From assembly GCF_947507565.1 (NCBI RefSeq), contig NC_089186.1, positions 372,001-436,000 of the forward strand: DNA of 64,000 nucleotides, in the 5' to 3' direction. The notes under the pieces are model-generated. The model saw nothing but the letters and a program-made list of their open reading frames with translations, was not told the origin of the DNA and did not search any database. The position numbers were made by a program, and so were the translations under genes. The stretch's first letter is position 1. Each line of letters opens with the position of its first letter. Below are positions 56,416 through 64,000 of the stretch, one piece after another. This DNA comes from Oscarella lobularis. Taxonomy: Eukaryota > Porifera > Homoscleromorpha > Homosclerophorida > Oscarellidae.

Positions 56416-57175
56416 ATGAAGTCTTTGCTTGTTCTCCTTGCAATCTGGCACATGTGTTCGGCTCGACAAGGCGCCAACCGCGCTAATATGTCCGATGAAG
56501 ATTATGACATGGTATATATTCTTACCAACTGCCGAAACGGGCCCGTGTTCTTATATGCGAATTTTCAGCTTTGTCGTCCACGTGCACAATGCCGAAACAT
56601 CGCTTATCATAAGGACGTGCAAACGCCTTTGGCCTTCATTAAACTTAACTTCGATCTCTTTTCGTTTTCGTCGCCCGAACACCCACCCACAGACGTGTTT
56701 CTAACAAATGCGTCTAGCAATGTTGATACGTCTTTCTCCTGGTACACATTTCCCCAGCGAAAGCGCATCGGTGTCGACGCGAACGGAACTCTGGAAGTTG
56801 ATTCAGAGGTCACATACTATAAGCCCCAACTATGTGCCTTCCATCACAACATACCGTTTTCTTTAGAATGGCACCACTTTTAAGATTCTGCGGCCGTGCG
56901 ATCACCGGTACTACCCTTACGTTGTTCTCTGCGCTAGTCGCAATCAGAGTCATTTTATTGTCCGGATAATTGGTTCCGGTACGGTGGGATTTCCAGTTAT
57001 GAATTGTGAGACAAAGAACCTTCGAGACTTTTGGAGAAACGCCGTGGTGAAACATTACCTTCACCATCAAGTGCAGTATAGCACTCATCTGTATTTGGCT
57101 CGAGAAAAATGCATCCCGGTTAGGACTGGACGGTGCTCGCGCGCCGACTTTGGCCGTGCTCAATCTAAGATTTAA
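56416..57175 (+). CDS. Small secreted protein, family A (A4)
   Basis: Exons 56416-56511, 56569-56808 and 56867-57175 give 214 aa. Signal peptide MKSLLVLLAIWHMCSA; exon 2 with LCRPRAQCRN, PLAFIKLNFDLFSFSS, TDVFLTN and WYTFPQRKRIGVDANGTL; exon 3 with GTTFKILRPC, VLCASRNQSHFIV, VMNC, HYLHHQVQYS and YLAREKC. Intron 1 is 57 bases without a stop in frame, so intron retention would keep the frame. The exon 2 and 3 cores are the best conserved parts of the family; linker and C-terminus vary most. Confidence 0.82.
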
Positions 57176-57560
57176 TCGCAGAGGAACGAATATAATTGCG
57201 ATTTTAACACGATATGGGCCATTTTCGTTTCTTAGCGTAGTGAGTATTTGGAGTTTATGGCATGTTTTTCACGCATGAAAATTTATCAAGACAATCGAGC
57301 TTTGTTCTACTTTCAGATGCCCAAAGTCGCCTATTGATCGAATTCTCTAGTTATAAGTAACTGTAGTTAGGAAGCGACGCACCTCTGCGTACGTAAGCCA
57401 AAGTGGAGCGTAGATGCTCGTCATCCTATCCTTATGTATGACCAATATGCATTACTTCCATTCTTTCACAAAATAATGCGGCAATTAACTTGATGTCTCT
57501 TTTCTGTCTGCAGCTTTTTGGCACGGGCACAAACGCAAGGTTCTCCGCATCGTGGAACGT
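57176..57560. other. 3' flank of A4
   Basis: Similar to the A1 and A2 3' flanks (GCATGAAAATTTATCAAGA, TTTGTTCTAC, TTCAGATGC). No gene. Confidence 0.45.
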
Positions 57561-57855
57561 CGTGACCCAACTCCCGGATGCGGAACTACAATAGATGACG
57601 GAACTAGACAGTACGAGACGGACTCGAGACGCGTTTCAAGCGAATTGCGCCACCTCCAATGCAATCGTTTGCGGTAGAAGAATGTCTCGAATCGAACGTC
57701 TGTCTCGATTTCAGTGATTTGGAGCCGAGACTCGCTCTGGCGCTCTCGCTAGAAAATTTCAAGCCTCTGACCGAGCCCTTTCCGAGCTTTAGAAGCTTTC
57801 GATGCAGGTAAACGCTTACTGGGTTCCCTTTACACACTTGGACGAGCTTCCCGCG
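57561..57855 (+). repeat. Segment C, copy 5
   Basis: Marks: GTGACCCAACTCCCGGATGC, GACGCGTTTCAAGCGAATTG, TCAGTGATTTGGAGCCGAG, GATGCAGGTAAACG, and CACTTGGACGAGCT. The GGGGGCCCCC palindrome is decayed (CTGGGTTCCCTTT). It is the last copy; the cluster ends here. Confidence 0.65.
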
Positions 57856-60173
57856 AATGGCTATATAGATCTTCGATCGTCCCACCCTATCTGATAGGGG
57901 CCACTGATAGGTTTCCCTAGGGGCCACACACTTCCTCCCCAGCGAAAGGTCAAATCCTCGGACCGGAGGAAGGGCCCAGCCCCCGGACCGGACTACCAAT
58001 AGCAAGGTCTTGTGCTTTCATTAATTAATCGTGAGGCAATGTAACTGAAACACCTAAGAGCCGCACTGAGAGGGGCCTTCTTTAGAGCGGTGAAACGGTT
58101 GCAGCTAGAGCGTGCTATTTACGAAGAAACAGCCTATGATTTGAAGGAGCTTTTCTTCACGCGTTCCAATTCCAATCATTTGCCATATGTACCGTATTTC
58201 ACCTTTTCATATTTCCAGGCGCATAGCATTCCTAGGTGCCTTCTTTCTGTGACCGATTTTCTCTCTCTCTGAGCATTAGCAGCAAATGACTGTTCTTTCA
58301 CGACTTCCTCGTCATCTGCATGGGGTAGTACGTAAGTGACTTGTAAGCAGAGAAAGAGGGCGAAAAACTGCCAACACAGTGCGATTAAGAATCAGGCTGC
58401 ATTTAACCTCGTATGCATACTTTTTCTCCGATTTACTCGCTAAATTTAGTTAATTAAAATTACTCGCGCCGATCTTTGAAAGCAGACGCAATTGATCGTT
58501 TTGAGCGCTTTATTTCATAAATTCGAAGGGGTTTAATTAATTAAAAGGGCAGCAGCTGTCGTAAGCGACAAGGAACTTCTGCAAATGCAAGTACTTGATC
58601 AGTTAGCGCTTTGACGTGACGATGGCAGCGAAGTCTGCAGTGGAAACGCAGAAACAAGCTTCTCTTCGCAGTCACTCGAGCCGACGACAAATGATCAGCG
58701 AACAAAAACAAATAGACAAGGAATCAGCCTGTTTCAAAATTGTTATTGCTAATAATACGAACTATCAAAAAAGGAAAAACAGTCTGAGTTAGGGGTGGAG
58801 TTTCATATTAGAGCAAAAAGCGAGGTCGAATCTGGAAGCAGGAGCGTGGGTTAATTAGAGACATCGTTCAGATAACCTGCTACCTCCGGACCTCACTTAC
58901 TTACTGATGATTGGTGTGCGCTTTTACACGTCGATTCCTACAGGGTACTTTAATTGCGGGTGGCGACCTCAGCAAGGTGTTGGAAGACGAGCCTGTAACA
59001 GCGTCAGTTCTGCATTTGGCCTCTCCGTCTTTGCATAGAGCAAATCTAAGTCTAATTCTGACAGCGTAGCCTAAGTAGAAAAGAAGAAGGAGCCCCCTTC
59101 CTCCAGATTATGTAACATGACGTCATCGCTCGGGCGTGGTCGGTAGCAGAATCGCTTATACGGCTCATATTAGAATCCTAGAGCATATAACGACCATGAA
59201 GCTCTTCAAAAGTTCACGCTTCGAGAGAGTCACGGTATTTTGTTGAGATGCAAATTTTTTGATCGGCGTGCTGATATCGTTGTACAGTGAGCAAGTCAAG
59301 ACCACTTTCACTGCTCTCCGAAGCCGTTTTTCGACTGTAACCGCGATTTAGTTTTCGTTTCTTGTAATAAATTTTTAACTTTTGTTTAGGAGTGACGTCA
59401 TCGCCGGGCGTGGGCTCTGATGCAGAATCACGAGACCGCGTTGTTGTACTGTATCTGCATACACTTGCCCAATTCTTGGAATGATTATGTGCGTTTACTT
59501 TTGTTTTTTTTGCGTTTTTTTTTGCGTGCCCTTTCTTTCTCTCTAACGTACGTTAGAAAAGGCCAGACGTCGTGTTCGCGGTTGCTAAGGCTCTTGAAAT
59601 TCGACGTCGAAACGCTGTAACGTCGTAAGATTTCGCACGTCGTCCTTCGACGACTTCGAGGCGTCGTAATTTCTTGCCCAGATGCGAGCGGGGGCCCCCT
59701 TCGAGCAAGTCTGCATCCTCTCGCCAAGAAGCAATCCTTCGCCGCGCGCGCGTCATCTTCCTCTCGTCGTCTTCACTTCGACGTTTACTCGAAGCCTCGC
59801 GACGCGAAGCGGCGTCTTTGCGAAGATCAGAGGAAGGTCAACGTCCAAGCACCTTCGATCCCTCCCCTCACCCTTAATCGAGACTCCAGAACCTCAACTC
59901 ACCGCCTTGTCATCATCTATATAGACATTCCAGTCATCTAGAAATTAACCTCCGCCAGCTCGACCCTTTGACTAAATTGACCCTGCAAAAGGAGGCTATT
60001 TTTATATAGCCAATCGAACGGCAGCAAACAAATCGCCTCCACGCAACGCATCCGTCACAGTGGACGGAACAAGAAGAAAAAATGCAAACAGATGATTTTT
60101 CAGAAATATTGCTTTAGACGTCGCAAAGGGGAGAAGTCCGCAACGACGCGAACATCCTCAGCAACGACGAACC
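57856..60173. other. Intergenic region between the secreted-protein cluster and the last gene
   Basis: About 2.3 kb with no gene I can support. 57885-58000 has short inverted stretches (CCTATCTGATAGGGGCCACT, then CCTAGGGGCCAC; GGACCGGAGG and CCCCCGGACCGGAC) and a CTTCCTCCCCAGCGAAAGG run like the arms of the element at 7687-8233. 59687 carries a GGGGGCCCCCTT palindrome like that of segment C. TTTTTATATAGCCAAT at 59999-60014 may be an upstream promoter element. Confidence 0.4.
59118..59430. repeat. Two copies of a TGACGTCATCGC motif block
   Basis: TGACGTCATCGCTCGGGCG...GCAGAATC at 59118-59153 and TGACGTCATCGCCGGGCG...GCAGAATC at 59393-59430. Each is about 36 bases long with a CREB-type TGACGTCA core, 275 bases apart. 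Confidence 0.6.
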
Positions 60174-60180
60174 TATATAG
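60174..60180 (+). promoter_or_regulatory. Probable TATA box of the last gene
   Basis: TATATAG, 46 bases before the ATG at 60220. This spacing fits the short leaders seen in the A and B genes. Confidence 0.5.
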
Positions 60181-60219
60181 GAAAGGCTTCGAGTTGTGCG
60201 AAAGTTCAGTCGTTGAAAC

Positions 60220-63200
60220 ATGCATCAAGGGACCATCAGGGCAGTTCTCCTGCTCTTCGCTTGCCAGGCAGCGCAGTCGTTCTTCGACGGCAATTCACTG
60301 GTGCTCGAATCAGTGTCAGCGCTATTGGAAAACTTTCAGGCGCTGAATCGAAGCGGCATCAGCGTCGTCGGCACGAACACGTCGATATCGGCCGAATTCG
60401 ACGTCGAGGACTTTCGCCTCTCGGACCTACTCGAACTATTCCTACCCGACACGCCTCAATTTCGTCAGTTCTTCGACGACTTGCCGCTCGACGCCGGCAA
60501 ACTGTTCGACTTCAAAGCGAGCAACTTCTCGCTCGACGTCGAATCGGGCGTGTGGTCGATCGGCACGAAACCGTTTCCCGCGTGGACGATCAAGCGCGGC
60601 GTTCTCGTCGTATCGGACGTGACCGTCTTCGTCAGCGTCGTCGTTCCGCTTCTGTCGTTGAACAACGAGAGCTCGAGCAACGAGACGATTTCCGTCGAGA
60701 GTTACGCGATCGCCGGCACGGTGTGGATCGGTCGAGTCGGCGTCGATTTGACGATCGGTCGAGTCGGTTCCAATTTGATTTTTCGCGGTGCTCCGACTTC
60801 CGGGTCACTTCCTGTTGGAAACTTCGTCGAATGGCTCGGTAGTAAGATATTGCCGGACGATTTGCAGAAGCCGCTTCGTCGTCTCGGCTTGGATCGGTTT
60901 GTGATCGAGCGCGCCGGTGTTATCGCCACGTCGGGATCGGATGGCTTTTCGTTCGGCGTCTCCGGTAATCCGACTCTAGGCGGATGGAGTGACTATCGAT
61001 GCCATTTCATCGCGACGCGCTACGCGGCGCAGTCGCATCGAAACGCGCGCACCGTCTTCACATTTGCCATCACCCTACCGAAATTCACTCTCGCCGGTCT
61101 CGTGCGCACGCTGACGGGCGGAAGCGTCGACATCAGCGACGTGCCACTACTCGGCACGCTCACCGTCCAAGAAACGGGCGTCGTCATATCGTCGGACGAC
61201 GCCGAGCCACTTCTATTACCCGAACTCTTCGAAGGTTTTCTAGAGAATGCAATGCCCATTTCCAAAGGGGTTACCCTCGTCGCGACGATACCGTTCGTCG
61301 TCGACGAGCCGCCCGTTCTCTTCGTTCTAAAAATCGGTCTCGAAGGCGTGAGTTTTTTCGTTAACGATTCCGGATCGTCGTTGACGGTTGGTAATCTAAT
61401 CGACGCTCTGGTGCCGGACTTTGATATCAATGAGCTCGAGCTGACGCGTCTGCCCGGCGTGTCGCATCTACTCGACGTGCAGATGACTCAGTTCGAGTTG
61501 GATGCAACGAAACCTAAGACGCTTATCGTTGAGTTTAGTTTAGGCGAAGAAATCAATGTCATACCCGGAATACTTTCGGTTATCGACCCGTCAATAACCA
61601 TTAACATGACATTGACAAAACCGCGGAAAACTTCTTATAGCGCAAACGGTTACCTTCGAATCGGTCCAGCCGACTTCAACGCTCAAATAGGGCCGTCTTC
61701 GTCGGGAAAAGGACTCGTCGTCTCAGCCGATTATCCCATGATCGATATTGCAGAAATACTCGATAAATTCCAAGCGAGTTTCTTTCCGCCCGAACTCGCC
61801 TCCGCACTCAAAGCGGCATCTATAATCGATTTCAATATTCTCCAACCGCGACTCGGCATTCAAATCGGTTCCGAGCTTTTCGTCGAAATTTCCGGTCGAC
61901 CCCAAATCGCCGGCTGGGACGGCGTCCGACTCGCCGGCGTCGTTGCCAAGACGAGCGCCGGCGTTGCCATGGCGAGCGGTTTCGAGTTCGTCGACGTGAA
62001 TTTCGCCGGTTTAATTAAAAAAATTACCGGTTTCGACGTATCGTTTTTGAAATTGTTGGATCGATCGTTGCAAGCCGCCGTCGTCGTGTCGTCGAATTCG
62101 ATGCCGGACGTTCGACTCCACGGTGAAGTTTTGAAGAAAATCGCTATCGAACAGGGTTTGAGCATCGTTGCCGTCTTCGCCTTCCCGGCCGATTGCGAGG
62201 GCGACTCCTTCTGCGATTTCTGCAAGAAAGCGCTTGGTCCTGACGTCAGCTTGCAGCTGAGCGCCACACTGAGCTCCATATCCCAATTCGTCGTCGCCGC
62301 TAGCGTGAATGACATTCGCCTGGGCGGTGGCGTCTCTCTAAGCCGCTGCGCTCTCGAATTTGGTATCGGCGCCGAGACGTTCGTTGGCATTAGCGCCACG
62401 CTCGCGCTCAGCAATCCACCGCTGAAGTTCACCGGCGAACTGCGCGCCGGCGTTCGCGGCGTCACGATGACGATGATGATGGAGGGCGTGTGGAAGCGCG
62501 CCTTCGGGATCGACTATCTCGCCTTCGGGAACGGTATCATATCGATGACTCTCAAGGCGGTGACGCCTTGGCTGACCGGTCTCGAAATCGGCGGCGAAGT
62601 GTGGCTCGGTCGAATTGATAGCGGGAAAGAGATCAAGATCGCCGTCTACGTCGGCGTTGACGTCGTGACCGTGAACGACTGCTACTTCTACGGATCGGCG
62701 AATCGGCTCACGATGAACACGCTCCTGCGCGCTTTTGACTTCGATATCGCGCTGCCCCCCGTTCTGGGTGATAGTGGCTTTCCCGAGGGAATCAGCGTGT
62801 CGTTCTCGTCGATTCCGCGCACTCTGCGCCCATCGGAACGCTCTCTACCGCAGGGCATCTTCATCAACGGAACGATCAATATTCTCGGTTTTCGACTCAA
62901 GGCTTACGTCAACGTCGGTCTTCCGCAGGGAATCAAGATCGACATTCGCATGACGCCGCTTAATCTTGCCGGCGGACTCATCCGACTTCGTCGATCGAGA
63001 GACGATAGTTCGAACGGTCCGATGCTCGTCGCCGACGTCAAGTTGTTCCCTCTTCCGTCGATCAACGTGAAGGCTCAAGGATACATCAGTTTTCTCGGGG
63101 GAATGATCGAGCGAGAAGTCTATCTGGAAATCACGAATAGTCAATTTGTAATGATGGTAAGAGGTCGATTCTTTTTGTTCGATGCTGAGCTGAAAATTCA

Positions 63201-64000
63201 CGCGCCCTACGGATCGTTGCTCTCGGCGTCGTTTCGAGTGTACGGACGTCTGTCGATGGCGTGGCTGACCGAGTTGGCCGATCGAACGGCGAACGTCATT
63301 AAACGCGGCGCCGACAGGGCGACGCGAAAAATCGGCGACGCCCAGCGAAAGGTCGACGGCGCTCGATCGTACTTGCATCGCCAACAGGCGAAGTTGAGCC
63401 GAGCTCGAAATAATCTTCATCGACTGTGTCGAATTCGAAGTTGCGGAAGTTGTAAGAAAGCGCGACATAAATAAAAAATAGACACTTATATACATACGTA
63501 GTCATAATATACAGTATAGGTGCATCCATAAGATATTAATTTTCACTTGCTAATTTTTTTCTCTGACTGTTTCAGGGTGCGTCGGCTGTCCCTCGTGGAG
63601 AAGCTGCTGCTTTCGCTTTTGGGGCATTTGCGGCGGTTGTCCGGGCTGGAACAGCTGCTGCTGGAGAGCGCCCGATTTGTTTTGCCACGCGGCGAACGCC
63701 GCGTGCTACGTCGCGCGGGCCGCTGTCACTGCCGTGATATGGGGCTTGGAACGACTCCTCGACATAGCGTCGGCGGCTCTCAGCGCAGCGAACGCCGTGC
63801 TCGAAGGCGTCAAATTCGCCGTACGAGTCGGCGCCGCCGCCGCCGCCGCAATCGTCAAATTCGCTCTCGGCGGCCTAATCAACATAAAGCTGATTGAATT
63901 CGACGTGGAAATCGGTTTAGCCGCCGGCGGTCGTTTCAAGGCTCAAATGACCGTGTCGTTTTTGCGACGCTACGACGTCACGCTGAATTTCGAGTTGCGA
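60220..64000 (+). CDS. Very large secreted repeat protein (3' end outside window), unrecognised
   Basis: Exon 1 runs 60220-63451 (1077 codons plus one base), exon 2 from 63576 to beyond the window; GT-AG sites keep the frame. The stop at 63472 lies inside the intron and is not used in this model. A signal peptide (GTIRAVLLLFACQAAQS) is followed by a long beta-rich region with at least two copies of a unit of about 300 residues: SNFSLDVESGVWS and TQFELDATKPKT; GFSFGVSGNPTLGGW (near residue 245) and LFVEISGRPQIAGW (near 553); AGLVRTLTGGSVDIS and AGLIKKITGFDVS. After about 1020 a basic helical segment (KRGADRATRKIGDAQRKVD) leads into a Cys/Trp-rich stretch in exon 2 (CVGCPSWRSCC, CPGWNSCCW) and an Ala-rich helical region, then beta-like sequence resumes. 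Probably extracellular. No catalytic motif seen, function unknown. Confidence 0.85.

Noticed and set aside
42871-57175. Family A as FGF or interleukin-1-like beta-trefoil
   Set aside because: NGTL/LGVDANG steps hint at a trefoil-like pattern, but no threefold repeat or known motif could be shown by eye.
59553-59924. Overlapping open frames on both strands near 59.6-59.9 kb
   Set aside because: Arg/Ser-rich in all frames, typical of GC-rich non-coding sequence; no splice partners or paralogues.
60213-61430. Long frames on both strands overlapping the giant protein gene
   Set aside because: Shadow frames of the 1077-codon exon, caused by its GC-rich third positions.

Overview
The window is nuclear DNA of a small-genome animal. 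Genes are split by very short introns (mostly 35-70 bases, GT-AG), genes lie a few hundred bases apart, and the families are animal ones: receptor tyrosine kinases, TRPC-type channels, an ENPP ectoenzyme. Compact introns plus sponge-like receptor architectures fit a sponge, perhaps a homoscleromorph such as Oscarella. That assignment is an inference from style and gene content, not a database match. Every recognised gene is on the plus strand.

Layout. 1-5.2 kb: 3' part of a receptor tyrosine kinase (RTK1). 5.2-7.1 kb: decayed fragments of an FAD oxidase and of a TRPC gene. 7.1-15.3 kb: a complete paralogous receptor (RTK2, 26 exons, 1686 aa), whose first intron holds nested inverted repeats. 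15.7-17.6 kb: an aldonolactone-oxidase-like flavoprotein interrupted by an in-frame TAG. 18.0-37.7 kb: a tandem array of ankyrin/TRPC-like channel genes (three intact, one broken full-length copy, one truncated relic) with a minisatellite and MITE-like elements between or inside them. 37.9-41.6 kb: a 24-exon ENPP-type nucleotide pyrophosphatase/phosphodiesterase. 42.5-57.9 kb: a tandem cluster of small secreted proteins of two unrecognised families (A: four genes; B: two genes) together with relics of both and of a third repeated segment (C). 60.2 kb to the end: a very large secreted protein with internal repeats, running off the window.

How the parts relate. The order RTK, FAD oxidase, TRPC occurs twice (once as fragments), so the left third arose by tandem block duplication. 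The TRPC copies then expanded, exchanged segments and partly decayed. The A/B/C cluster shows the same birth-and-death pattern with conserved promoters: all four A genes share a two-part upstream sequence and a TATA box, and both B genes have TATA starting exactly 58 bases before the ATG. The A/B/C cluster and the two receptor architectures (GON-EGF-LamG-Gly-rich-WSC-kinase, and the SRCR-bearing variant) are the parts most likely to be undescribed. Exon models were drawn by hand from splice signals and paralogue comparison. The exon sums of RTK1, RTK2, TRPC1, TRPC3, TRPC4, ENPP, A1-A4, B1 and B2 all close in frame.
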